A DNA stretch of 33,213 bases from DATGFB01 sp032160545 (GTDB lineage: Bacteria; Actinomycetota; Actinomycetes; Mycobacteriales; Jatrophihabitantaceae): assembly GCA_032160545.1 (NCBI GenBank), contig JAVHVN010000156.1, positions 1 through 33,213 of the forward strand. The letters are read 5' to 3'. The notes under the pieces were generated by a model that searched no databases, was not told the DNA's origin, and saw only the letters and a program-made list of their open reading frames with translations. Each line of letters opens with the position of its first letter. Positions within the stretch are counted from its first letter, which is position 1. Of the stretch, positions 1 to 8,077 are shown in pieces. The position numbers were made by a program, and so were the translations under genes.

Positions 1-3000
1 TGAGTCCCGCACAGGAACCGCTCGGGGAGGGCGGCACCGGACCGATGAACTGCCAGGTCAACGTTGCCGGGTTGGCGGCCCCGAGACCGGTGATGGCGAC
101 GGAGTCACTGATCACGGTGCCCGGACCCGCGTTGTTCGTCGACGCGGTGGTCGTGACCGTCGGGGTACGGCGGGTCACGAGCGCGGTTTCGGTCGGGTCG
201 CCGGTAACGAGGGTGATCGTGATGCCACCCGGACCCTGGAACGTGCCGGCGTAGGTGTAGCAGCCGATTGCTCCGAGCGCGTGACTAGGCGTGCTGAGCG
301 TGCCGTCGGCGTTGACCGCCATGGCCGGGTCGGTGACCACGGTCGCGCTCGACCAGTCGAGCCCGGCGCACGTGCCGGCGTTGTTCGGTGCCACCGGTCC
401 GAGCAGTCGCGGCGTGTACGTGCCGTGCAGCCCGCCGGTGAAGGTCACCGAGTCGTGGACGACGGCGCCGGCAACGGCATTCGGCCCGGACGAGATGGCG
501 GTCGTGACCGTCTCGTTCGCCGCGTAGCCGAAGTCGACATCGGTCCGGTCGGCGCCCAGTGCCAGCGTGAACGTCCCGCTGTCGCTGTTGGCCCCGGTCG
601 TGCCGTTGTCGAGGTCGTAGACCGGCGCCGCGCCAGGTGGCAGCCCGCCGGTCACGGTGACGCGGTAGTCGCCGGCACGCAGACCGGGGACGGTGTAGTG
701 GCCGTTGGCGTCAGTGGTCACGTTGCCACTCGTGACGCCCTGGTAGTGCACGGTGACGTTCGGGATGCCCGGCTCGCCGGGGTCCTGGACGCCGTTGCGG
801 TTGTGGTCCCACCAGACCAGATCGCCGATCGAGGAGGCCACGAGGTCCACCGTGGCGGTCTGCGACGGGGGAACCGCGGCGGTCAGGTTGGCCGCGCGGC
901 CCGGGCCGACGTTGTTGCGGTAGGTGTCGCCGGCCTGCTCGCCGGTGGGGGTGAGGGTGAGGTGTACTCCGCCGACACGTCCGGACGAGAGGTTGCCGAC
1001 CGTCACCCGGAGGGCCGTCGCGGCGGCGAGATCGGCCGGGCAACCGGAGGAGCCGAACTGGGCCGCCGTGCACCAGACGGTGCTGCCGGCGACGCTCGGG
1101 TCGGGATTGACGCTGGCCGGCGCGGCGGCGGTGTATTCCAGCGTGACGTCGGCGGTCGGGGTGCCGAGGATCTCGACGGCGCTCAGCGCGAGTGAGCCGC
1201 TGATCACGGTGCCGCGAGCGTCGCCGTTGTAGGGCAGCACGTCGATCCAGCGGGTCGTCCCGACCGACGTGTTCGAGGTGTTCGACCACACCAACCGGTA
1301 GTCCACCGGGTCGCCGGGCTGGGCGGTGGCGTTGTCGGCCGTCTTGATCATCTTGATCTCGGACGCCCCGAGCAGGTTCACCGTCGTCGACGCGTCGCGC
1401 TGCGAGGCAGGCTGCCCGTTGCCGGGTGAGCTGATGACGGCAGTGTTCGTCTGCGGGGTGTTGTTCAGCGCGTTCGACGCGATCTGCACGTGGTAGCGCA
1501 GCAGCGGGGGCGAGTTCGGGTTCACCGGCGCAGTGGTGTCGAAGCGAACCTGCATGCCCGCTCCGTCATCGCCGGTGCAGGGGATCCCGTCGGGGCCGTA
1601 GTCGGCCGCGCGCGTCACCGTCAGCGTCCAGGGCGACCCCGCGTCGACGGTCGGCGACAGCTCGCAGTTGGGCAGATCATCGACGATGGTGAGCGTCTGC
1701 GGGTCGGGAAGCGACGAGATGAACGTCGGTGTCAGCTCGTATCCGAGCGAGCTGCCCGCCGGCGCGGCCGTCGTCGTGGAACCGTTGGACGCTACGGCGC
1801 GCTTGGTCAGGCTGAGGATGCTGTCGCTGACCACGTACTGCCCCGAGGTGCGCAGGATTCCGGCGGGATCGGCGAAGGACGCCCAGTCGAACACATGTGC
1901 GCCAGGCGTGGTCTCGACGTTGCGCATCGGGAAGTACGGGATGAACTGGCCTTGGGCCCCCGGGTCGTAGGACGGCAGGATCAGCCGGATGCCGGTCACG
2001 TTGGCGGCGCCGCCCGCGGCGGTGAGATCGCTGAACCACGGCCCGTCGGTGGTGGTGTCGTTCGCGGTTCCACAGTTGGCCGCGGACCGCTCGGCGTCAC
2101 TCGCGAACGGCCGGTTGGTGTACTGCACCGTGACGTTGGTCGCGAGGTCGCCACTCGGGTAGAACGGGAATTTGTAGGACGGCGCAGAGAGGTCTACCTG
2201 CTGCTTCGACGGGTCGATGATGTCGCAGACCACCAGATCGGTCACCGGCTGCGACGTGCTCACCCGCAGCCAGCTGTAGAACCGCTGGTTCGGAGTCACG
2301 TACGGCACGCCCGGGCTCACCTCGGGCAGGACGGGCGGCACTCGGAAGCTGATGGCCTTTTGCAGCACCGAGTGGTACGTGAGGCTGATGGCGGTCACCG
2401 CGCAGTTGTTGTTCTTCGCCGGGTTCAGGCAGGTGTCACCGGGCGCGCCGCCCGGCTCGAAGCCCGTGCCGTAGTTCGACTGGCCGTTGACGTCGGTGGG
2501 ATCGAAGCCGGTGAGCTGGTCGTAGAACTGAACGGCGGTGGTGAAGGCCGACTTCGGGATGCGCACCAGGATGGCACCGGCGAGAACCGTCGTGCCGCCG
2601 GCAATTGCAGGGCTGCCCTCACCCGAGGTGTCCGCACCGGTGATGGTGATCTGGATCGGCGTCCCCGGGCCGCCTGGCTGGCTGCAGGTCCATGAACCGG
2701 CCGCGCCAGGGGCAACCTGCGGATCGGACGTATAGGGATGGGTGTAGCAGCTCTGCAACGCCGTCGTCGCGGGCGAGCCCGTGACACCCGCCGGCTGCAG
2801 GACGTCGGTCAACGTGATCGGACTGGTGAGCGCCGCGATGCCCTTCGGGTTGTCGGTGTTGAGGGTGTTGATGCCCGCGATGCCGACGAGGATGTCGTAG
2901 TAGTTGTTACCACCGGACGAGATGATCAGCGCGGTCTTGCGCAGGTCGACCTGTGACTGCGACCGGACCGTGACGTCCGCCGGACTGAACGGCGTGCCGT

Positions 3001-3577
3001 CGACCGACAGGACGGTGTGCAGGGGCGCGCCATTGGGGAACGTCGCCAGCACGTGCGCGGACACCGGGATCGATCCGGCGACCGAGTTGGCCGACGATGG
3101 CCAGGTGATCGTGCAGGTCAGCGTGAGCCCGTCGGCGCTGATCGATCCGGTGCCGGTGTAGGAGAAGGACGAGCCGCCCTGGCACTGCTGCACGTCCGAG
3201 GCGTTCCACCGAGTGTTGGCCGGCAGCGTCTGGACGAACGTGGCCGTCACGGCCGTGTTCGCGGGGATGCTGTACGTCCAGTTGTAGCCGACGTCGTCGT
3301 TGGTGCAGACCACGCCGTCGTGGGCGGAGTTGTCGCCCCCGGTGCCGGTGATGCGGCAGGTCGCCGCTGTGGGATTGCCGCCGGCGTCCCACCCGGTGCC
3401 GTCGTAACCGACCTCGACTCCGAACGTGGGCGTCGCCGCGGCGGCCTCGCCGGCCAGGGCGACGGTGCTGACGGTCATTGCGCAGACGAGCAGCAGCGTC
3501 ATCCATACCCGTGCGTGTCCGCCGAGGCGCGCGGTAATCGCGCGGCGTCCGCCCGGAGCGGTCGGTTTGATGATCAT
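1..3577 (-). CDS. Large secreted/surface protein with DUF11-like and SdrD-B-like modules, C-terminus beyond window
   Basis: The frame stays open from ATG 3577 to the left edge (1192 codons, no stop), so the C-terminus is missing. A GGGGGAG ribosome site lies about 9 nt before the ATG. Residues 1-48 form a signal peptide: basic start, hydrophobic core at about 25-41 (VWMTLLLVCAMTVSTVALA), Ala-rich cleavage zone. The mature part is Thr/Ser/Asn-rich beta protein. DUF11-like stretches (for example PGDPVDYRLVWSNTSN) start near residues 588 and 740. An SdrD-B-like/Cna-B domain begins at residue 917 (IGDLVWWDHNRNGVQDPGEP). After it, modules of about 100 aa repeat; each holds a GPV-x(5-7)-GTCAGL/GSCAGL block, and the second is cut by the edge. 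Such proteins are usually exported structural or adhesive proteins. Anchor type cannot be seen. Function beyond surface display is inference. Confidence 0.85.
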   Translation of the reverse strand, partial: MIIKPTAPGGRRAITARLGGHARVWMTLLLVCAMTVSTVALAGEAAAATPTFGVEVGYDGTGWDAGGNPTAATCRITGTGGDNSAHDGVVCTNDDVGYNWTYSIPANTAVTATFVQTLPANTRWNASDVQQCQGGSSFSYTGTGSISADGLTLTCTITWPSSANSVAGSIPVSAHVLATFPNGAPLHTVLSVDGTPFSPADVTVRSQSQVDLRKTALIISSGGNNYYDILVGIAGINTLNTDNPKGIAALTSPITLTDVLQPAGVTGSPATTALQSCYTHPYTSDPQVAPGAAGSWTCSQPGGPGTPIQITITGADTSGEGSPAIAGGTTVLAGAILVRIPKSAFTTAVQFYDQLTGFDPTDVNGQSNYGTGFEPGGAPGDTCLNPAKNNNCAVTAISLTYHSVLQKAISFRVPPVLPEVSPGVPYVTPNQRFYSWLRVSTSQPVTDLVVCDIIDPSKQQVDLSAPSYKFPFYPSGDLATNVTVQYTNRPFASDAERSAANCGTANDTTTDGPWFSDLTAAGGAANVTGIRLILPSYDPGAQGQFIPYFPMRNVETTPGAHVFDWASFADPAGILRTSGQYVVSDSILSLTKRAVASNGSTTTAAPAGSSLGYELTPTFISSLPDPQTLTIVDDLPNCELSPTVDAGSPWTLTVTRAADYGPDGIPCTGDDGAGMQVRFDTTAPVNPNSPPLLRYHVQIASNALNNTPQTNTAVISSPGNGQPASQRDASTTVNLLGASEIKMIKTADNATAQPGDPVDYRLVWSNTSNTSVGTTRWIDVLPYNGDARGTVISGSLALSAVEILGTPTADVTLEYTAAAPASVNPDPSVAGSTVWCTAAQFGSSGCPADLAAATALRVTVGNLSSGRVGGVHLTLTPTGEQAGDTYRNNVGPGRAANLTAAVPPSQTATVDLVASSIGDLVWWDHNRNGVQDPGEPGIPNVTVHYQGVTSGNVTTDANGHYTVPGLRAGDYRVTVTGGLPPGAAPVYDLDNGTTGANSDSGTFTLALGADRTDVDFGYAANETVTTAISSGPNAVAGAVVHDSVTFTGGLHGTYTPRLLGPVAPNNAGTCAGLDWSSATVVTDPAMAVNADGTLSTPSHALGAIGCYTYAGTFQGPGGITITLVTGDPTETALVTRRTPTVTTTASTNNAGPGTVISDSVAITGLGAANPATLTWQFIGPVPPSPSGSCAGL

Positions 3578-4081
3578 CGAAAGTCTCCCCCTACGTTCAC
3601 GACATGGTGCGCGAGCGCGCCGTCCCGCATCGACGATACGTCTGATGAATTGGTCGTCCAGTGCCCGGCATGATTCATCCGATATCTCAATCAAGGTCGG
3701 CATGAAATCACCGTCTAAGGCCGCCGAACCTCGGGCCATACATACCGGGTCAGCTGGTCACCCGCCGGATTGGAGTGATGAATACGCCGACCTGGCTGGC
3801 GGCAGATTGCCGCCGACGGTGATCACGTGGTCGGAGCCCAGCACCCAACCTGACCGGATGGCCGGTACTGCCACGATTTGCCGAGCGCGCGAGATCGGAC
3901 GTCTGACCACAGTCGGTTATGACACGCCACACGTGAATCTGACAAGTGGCATATTCGGGCGTTTCTGCCAACATCTGCCGATCATCCGTGCCAAACGACC
4001 ACGCGACCTAGATCCACTTCCCTTGACAGGTCGTACGACTGCACGCAGCGTTCTGTCGACACCGCTTCCGGGAGGCACGCG
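3578..4081. other. 504-nt intergenic region between divergent genes
   Basis: This gap separates the leftward surface-protein gene from the rightward moa operon, so it must hold promoters for both. I see no coding frame with a ribosome site; short frames crossing it show no family features. Visible elements are the surface-gene ribosome site (TAGGGGGAGA on the minus strand, just upstream of 3577), a TTGACA at 4023-4028, and the moaA ribosome site GGGAGG at 4070-4075. No tRNA, repeat array or transposon end was found. Confidence 0.6.
4023..4039 (+). promoter_or_regulatory. Possible -35 box plus palindrome upstream of moaA
   Basis: A perfect TTGACA (4023-4028) is followed two bases later by the 10-bp palindrome GTCGTACGAC (4030-4039). 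The hexamer 17 nt downstream (CAGCGT) is a poor -10, so this may not be the promoter. A palindrome between the promoter boxes would be a natural operator position. Weak evidence. Confidence 0.25.
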
Positions 4082-5173
4082 ATGACAACTCTGGCGGAAC
4101 TGACTGCGGCACCGGCAACGGCGCCGATCGACTCGAGTCCTGCCCCCTCGAACGCGGTCCGAGATCGCCTGGGTCGCCCGCTCAAAAGCCTGCGGGTCTC
4201 GGTGATCGACAAGTGCAACCTGCGATGTACGTACTGCATGCCCGAGGCCGAGTACAACTGGCTGCCCAAGGCGGACGTCCTCACCTTCGACGAGATCAGC
4301 CGGCTGATCGATGTGTTCGCCGGGCTGGGCGTCGACAAGGTGCGGCTCACCGGAGGTGAGCCGCTGTTGCGCACCGGTATGGCTGACCTCGTCCGGCGCA
4401 TCGCTGCCAAGCCCGCAATCACCGACATCGCGCTCACCACGAACGGCGTGCTGCTGGCACCCGTGGTCGATGAGTTGCTGGCGGCCGGCCTGAACCGCAT
4501 CACGGTCAGCCTCGACACCTTGCAGCCGGAGCGGTTCCGCGCCATCTCGCAGCGCGACAGCCATTCCGCCGTGCTCGCCGGGATCTACGCAACGGCGGCC
4601 AGCGGCAGCTCCAACTTCAAGCTCGACACCGTGCTCGAACGCGGTGTCAACGACGACGAGATCGTCCCGCTCATCGAGTTCGCCAAGACCGTGGGTGCCG
4701 AGATCCGGTTCATCGAGTACATGGACGTCGGCGGCGCCACGAAGTGGGACCCGAACCGGGTGTTCTCGCGCCGCGAGATCGTCGAGCGCGTCGCGGCGCA
4801 CTACGGCGGCGCCGTCCCGATGGCGGCCGTCGACGCGGCGCCCGCCGATCGGTACCAGCTACCCGACGGCACCACGATCGGCATCATCTCGTCTACAACT
4901 CAGCCGTTCTGCTCGACCTGCGATCGCAGCCGGCTGACGGCCGATGGCATGTGGTACCGCTGTTTGTACGCGCAGAAGGGCGTCGACCTGCGCGGCCCGA
5001 TGCGCGGTGGTGACTCCGACGAGCTGCTGACCGCACAGATCGCTTCGCTGTGGTTACTGCGGAACGACCGCGGCGCCGAGGACCGGCTCGCCGCCACCGA
5101 GCGGCGCGCGTACCTGCCGCTGTCGACGCTCAAGGCCGATCCGCATCTCGAGATGCATACGAGGGGCGGCTGA
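4082..5173 (+). CDS. moaA: GTP 3',8-cyclase MoaA (molybdenum cofactor biosynthesis)
   Basis: Radical-SAM enzyme that, with MoaC, turns GTP into cyclic pyranopterin monophosphate, the first step of Moco synthesis, in the cytoplasm. The 363-aa length is normal. The N-terminal SAM cluster motif CX3CX2C is at C45, C49 and C52 (CNLRCTYC), followed by GGEP at 91-94. The second 4Fe-4S site CX2CX13C is at C277, C280 and C294 (FCSTCDRSR...RC). The protein ends in the conserved Gly-Gly (HTRGG) needed for the cyclase reaction. The first 30 residues are a variable Ala/Pro-rich extension. The ATG has GGGAGG 6 nt upstream. It is the first gene of a compact rightward operon; the next start is 1 nt after its stop. 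Confidence 0.96.
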   Translation: MTTLAELTAAPATAPIDSSPAPSNAVRDRLGRPLKSLRVSVIDKCNLRCTYCMPEAEYNWLPKADVLTFDEISRLIDVFAGLGVDKVRLTGGEPLLRTGMADLVRRIAAKPAITDIALTTNGVLLAPVVDELLAAGLNRITVSLDTLQPERFRAISQRDSHSAVLAGIYATAASGSSNFKLDTVLERGVNDDEIVPLIEFAKTVGAEIRFIEYMDVGGATKWDPNRVFSRREIVERVAAHYGGAVPMAAVDAAPADRYQLPDGTTIGIISSTTQPFCSTCDRSRLTADGMWYRCLYAQKGVDLRGPMRGGDSDELLTAQIASLWLLRNDRGAEDRLAATERRAYLPLSTLKADPHLEMHTRGG

Positions 5174-5174
5174 C

Positions 5175-5621
5175 ATGACTGCCGACCTGCGCCCGGCGGC
5201 CGGCGACGTGCTCGCCGACTTCGACCACACGAAGCACCTCACCGCGTGCACTCACGAGCTGGGCGCCGGCCACGACCACGCAGACGGACTGGACCACTCG
5301 TCGTGCGGCGTGCACCTCTCGGCGCTCGACTCGGCGCAGCTTCGCCAGCACCTGCTCGAGCACCCGCAGTGGTCGGTACGCGAGGGGCGGCTGCGGCGCC
5401 GGTACGACTTCGGCACCTTCGACGCGTCCATGCACTTCGTGACCGCCATCGCCGAAGCGAGCCGAGCGGCGAACCACCACCCCGACATCCACATCGAGAA
5501 CAAGCGCACGGTCTACCTCGTGCTGTGGACGCACAAGGCGGGGGCGATAACCCGTCTGGACCTCTCGTTCGCGCAGGCGGCCGAGCAGATCTTCGAGCGC
5601 ACCGACGGGGGTGTGCGATGA
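5175..5621 (+). CDS. Pterin-4a-carbinolamine dehydratase-like protein with His/Cys-rich N-terminus
   Basis: 148 aa. Residues about 48-140 match the PCD/DCoH fold (COG2154), which dehydrates 4a-hydroxy-tetrahydropterins. The three usual catalytic histidines appear to be present: H101 and H102 in NHHPD, and H120 in LWTHKAGAIT. Between MoaA and MoaC it more likely serves pterin handling in Moco synthesis than phenylalanine hydroxylation; no hydroxylase gene is nearby, and COG2154 has been linked to Moco genes by comparative genomics. Unusual is the N-terminal extension, residues 18-47, with seven His and two Cys (H18, H21, C25, H27, H33, H35, H41, C44, H47), which could bind a metal. Its stop overlaps the moaC start (ATGA). 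Confidence 0.85.
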   Translation: MTADLRPAAGDVLADFDHTKHLTACTHELGAGHDHADGLDHSSCGVHLSALDSAQLRQHLLEHPQWSVREGRLRRRYDFGTFDASMHFVTAIAEASRAANHHPDIHIENKRTVYLVLWTHKAGAITRLDLSFAQAAEQIFERTDGGVR

Positions 5622-6151
5622 ACACGGCACCTGACCCGGCGAGCGGCCTGACCCACCTCGACGCACACGGCGCCGCGCGCATGGTCGACGTCGGGCCGAA
5701 GGCCGAGACGCAACGCGCGGCCCGGGCCACCGCCACCGTGACGATGCGACCGGCGACGCTGGCCGCGATCGTGAGTGGCGACATCCCGAAGGGCGACGTC
5801 CTGGCGGTCGCGCGGATCGCCGGCATCCAGGCGGCGAAGGAGACGAGCCGGCTGATCCCGCTGTGCCACCCGCTGCCGATCACCGCGGCCGAGGTGGGCT
5901 TCGACAACGACGGTCACTGCGCCCTGCACATCACCAGCCAGGTCTGCGTGGTCGGCAGGACTGGCATCGAAATGGAGGCGCTGACTGCAGTGAGCGTCGC
6001 CGCGTTGACCGTCTACGACATGTGCAAGGCGATCGACAAGGACATGCGGATCGACGGCATCTGCCTGCTCGAGAAGAGCGGCGGACGCTCCGGCCACTAC
6101 CTGCGGACGGCCGCGCAGGACCGAGCACCAAGCCAGGGAGACCCACGGTGA
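5618..6151 (+). CDS. moaC: Cyclic pyranopterin monophosphate synthase MoaC
   Basis: 177 aa, normal length is about 160. It converts the MoaA product, 3',8-cyclo-GTP, to cPMP. Family signatures run in order: HLDAHGAARMVDV (13-25), KGDVLAVARIAGI (58-70), LCHPL (82-86), TGIEMEALTAVSVAALTVYD (115-134) and KAIDKDM (137-143). The catalytic residues of the E. coli enzyme (K51, D128, K131) correspond here to K58, D134 and K137. The ATG at 5618 overlaps the previous stop by 4 nt (ATGA); the frame is open further upstream but this start fits operon spacing and the family N-terminus. The stop overlaps the GTG of the next gene (GTGA). Confidence 0.95.
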   Translation: MNTAPDPASGLTHLDAHGAARMVDVGPKAETQRAARATATVTMRPATLAAIVSGDIPKGDVLAVARIAGIQAAKETSRLIPLCHPLPITAAEVGFDNDGHCALHITSQVCVVGRTGIEMEALTAVSVAALTVYDMCKAIDKDMRIDGICLLEKSGGRSGHYLRTAAQDRAPSQGDPR

Positions 6152-6813
6152 ACATCACGATGCAGTACTTCGGAGTGATCCGCGAGCGGTACACGCACAT
6201 GTCCAAGGAGGCAGTCGAGCTGCCCGTGGATGCCGACGTAGCGCAGCTGGGCGACGAGCTCTCGACGCGCTACCCCGGCCTCGAGACAGCGCTCGGACAC
6301 GTCCGGATCGCGGTCAACGAGGCGCTCGCCGACCGTGCCACCGTCCTGCACGAGGGCGACGTCGTCGTGCTCATCCCCCCGACGGCCGGCGGCAGCGATC
6401 CGTACTGCCGGGTCACCGATCAGCCGCTGAGCGTCGACCAGGCCCTGGCGGCGATCCGTGGACGTGATCACGGTGCGAGCGTCGTGTTCATCGGTTACGT
6501 GCGCGACAACAACGAGGGTCACGAGGTCGAGTACCTCGACTACGAGTCCTACGAGTCGATGGCGCATCGCAGCCTGCTCGAGATCATCGCGAAGTGCGAG
6601 GCGATGGCCGAGGGCGTGCGCGTGGCGGTAGCCCACCGCGTCGGCAGGCTGCAGATCGGGGACATTGCCGTCGTCATCGCGGCCGGAGCGCCGCATCGCG
6701 GCCAGGCCTTCGACGCCGCGCGCGAGTGCATCGAGCTGCTCAAGGCGAACACGCCGATCTGGAAGAAGGAGTACTCGTCCGGCGGCGCCGAGTGGATCGG
6801 CTTCCGGCCATGA
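6148..6813 (+). CDS. moaX: MoaD-MoaE fusion (molybdopterin synthase, MoaX type)
   Basis: 221 aa. Residues 1-82 are MoaD, the ubiquitin-like sulfur carrier, ending in PPTAGG with G81-G82. Residues about 84-221 are MoaE, the catalytic subunit, with FIGYVRDNNEG, VAHRVGRLQIGD, GAPHRGQAFDAARE and the catalytic-lysine segment PIWKKE. Together they convert cPMP to molybdopterin. A sulfur carrier needs a free C-terminal Gly-Gly, yet here it sits inside the chain. The mycobacterial fusion MoaX is cut after its MoaD Gly-Gly, so processing is expected here too. The GTG start at 6148 has AGGGAG about 7 nt upstream and overlaps the moaC stop (GTGA); an in-frame ATG lies at 6160. Confidence 0.93.
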   Translation: MNITMQYFGVIRERYTHMSKEAVELPVDADVAQLGDELSTRYPGLETALGHVRIAVNEALADRATVLHEGDVVVLIPPTAGGSDPYCRVTDQPLSVDQALAAIRGRDHGASVVFIGYVRDNNEGHEVEYLDYESYESMAHRSLLEIIAKCEAMAEGVRVAVAHRVGRLQIGDIAVVIAAGAPHRGQAFDAARECIELLKANTPIWKKEYSSGGAEWIGFRP

Positions 6814-7388
6814 CGGGGTCGGCCGAACCGGTCGTCATGTCGTGGGACGAGCGGTACCTCGGCCGCCTGCCGGCCGGCGAGGTGAGCGAGCTGGTGCGCG
6901 CGGCATGCGACCTCGCCCCGGCGCCCGGCCGCGCGCTCGTCCTCGCGTGCGGGATGTCGGCGGCGCCGCGAGCGCTCGCGGCCGCGGGGTACTCGGTCGA
7001 GGCGCTCGACACGTCGCGCGTCGCCATCGAGACCATGCGGGGCGAGTGCAAAGCGGACGCCGCGGCGGGCGGTGGCACCGTCAAGTACCGCGTCGCGGAC
7101 GTCGAGACGGTCGAGCTGCCCCCGTTGCGCTACCGCCTCGTCGTCGGTGAGAAGTACTGGTCCGGTCCGGTCTTCGACCGCGCTGCGGGAGCCACCGAGG
7201 TGGGCGGCCTGCTGGTGTGGTCCAGCCTCGACGCGCCGCCGCCCGGCCGGAGCGCGCGCTGGGTGCCGGCGCCTGGCGAACCCTCGGGCCGGCTGCCCGG
7301 CTCGTTCGACGTGCTGCTCGACGACGTTCCCTCGGCCGGTGCCCACCGGTTGCGCCGGCTGATCGCTCGCCGCCGGGAGGCATGGTGA
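6810..7388 (+). CDS. Small SAM-dependent methyltransferase-like protein
   Basis: 192 aa. The opening MSWDERYLGR (10-19) is typical of small class I methyltransferases. A glycine-motif-like strand and turn follow (RALVLACGMSAAP, 41-53), then an acidic residue ending the second strand (VEALDTS, D67), as in a SAM-binding Rossmann fold. Motif I is degenerate: only one Gly (ACGMS), where E/D-x-G-x-G is usual, so SAM binding may be altered. Substrate unknown. It overlaps moaX by ATGA and the HAD gene by 4 nt (GTGA), so it is translated with the Moco genes. An alternative start is ATG 6837. Confidence 0.6.
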   Translation: MTGSAEPVVMSWDERYLGRLPAGEVSELVRAACDLAPAPGRALVLACGMSAAPRALAAAGYSVEALDTSRVAIETMRGECKADAAAGGGTVKYRVADVETVELPPLRYRLVVGEKYWSGPVFDRAAGATEVGGLLVWSSLDAPPPGRSARWVPAPGEPSGRLPGSFDVLLDDVPSAGAHRLRRLIARRREAW

Positions 7389-8077
7389 GCGACCGCGCCC
7401 ACGTCGTGTGGGACTGGAACGGCACCCTCGTGGACGATCGCACTGTGGTTGTCGAGGCAACGGCCGCCACCGCCACGGAGATCACCGGCCGGACGGTCAC
7501 CGCGGCACAGGTCCGCGATGCGGTCTCGACCAGCATGCGCGACACGCTCGGGACGCTCGTCGGTCGGGCGATGAACGACGCGAGCTGGCGTGCCGCGCGC
7601 GATCGCATCCTGACCTTCTACGCGCGCACGCCGCCGCCGCCACTGGTCCCGAGCGCACGCCGGACGCTGATCGCGGTCATGGCGGCCGGCCACCACCAGA
7701 GCGTGCTGTCGAACTGGCCGCAGGACGCCTTGCGCCAGGCGATTCGCGACCAGGATCTGAACGGCTGGTTCACCGCGGCCAGCGGCGCCGCCGATCAGCA
7801 CACGCTGGACAAGGCGGTCAGGCTGGCGACGCTGCGGTCGTCGTTGCGTCGGGGTACCCCTCTGCTCGTCGTAGGCGACACCCTCGGCGACGCGCACGCC
7901 GCCGCCTCGGTCGGGGCAGCCGCGGTCATCTGCACGACGTACTCGCTGGTGCAGGCGGCAGCCGACGACATCCGGGCGACCGGCGCGCAGCCCGTCCGCG
8001 ACATCGCCGAAGTGGCCGCCATCGCGGCCGCACTACCGGAGGAGGGCCGAGGTGTCGATCGTCGAGTCAGCGCCTGA
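7385..8077 (+). CDS. HAD-superfamily phosphatase-like hydrolase
   Basis: About 230 aa. HAD motifs in order: motif I WDWNGTL with nucleophile D10; motif II Ser in LSNW; motif III Lys in TLDKAVR; motif IV GDTLGDAHAA. The helical stretch between motifs I and II resembles the cap of phosphoglycolate phosphatase-like members. The second Asp of the DxD motif, the usual general acid/base, is Asn (N12). DWNGT is seen in some HAD groups, so it may be active on an unknown phosphate ester. GTG 7385 is chosen because GGGAGG (7375-7380) is only 1 nt from ATG 7382 but 4 nt from the GTG. The 3' end overlaps the P450 gene by 26 nt. Confidence 0.78.
   Translation: MSDRAHVVWDWNGTLVDDRTVVVEATAATATEITGRTVTAAQVRDAVSTSMRDTLGTLVGRAMNDASWRAARDRILTFYARTPPPPLVPSARRTLIAVMAAGHHQSVLSNWPQDALRQAIRDQDLNGWFTAASGAADQHTLDKAVRLATLRSSLRRGTPLLVVGDTLGDAHAAASVGAAAVICTTYSLVQAAADDIRATGAQPVRDIAEVAAIAAALPEEGRGVDRRVSA

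Noticed and set aside
3578..4081. Moco riboswitch in the leader of moaA
   Set aside because: I could not fold a Moco-riboswitch-like multi-stem structure by eye, and the class is described mainly outside actinomycetes. A covariance-model search would decide.
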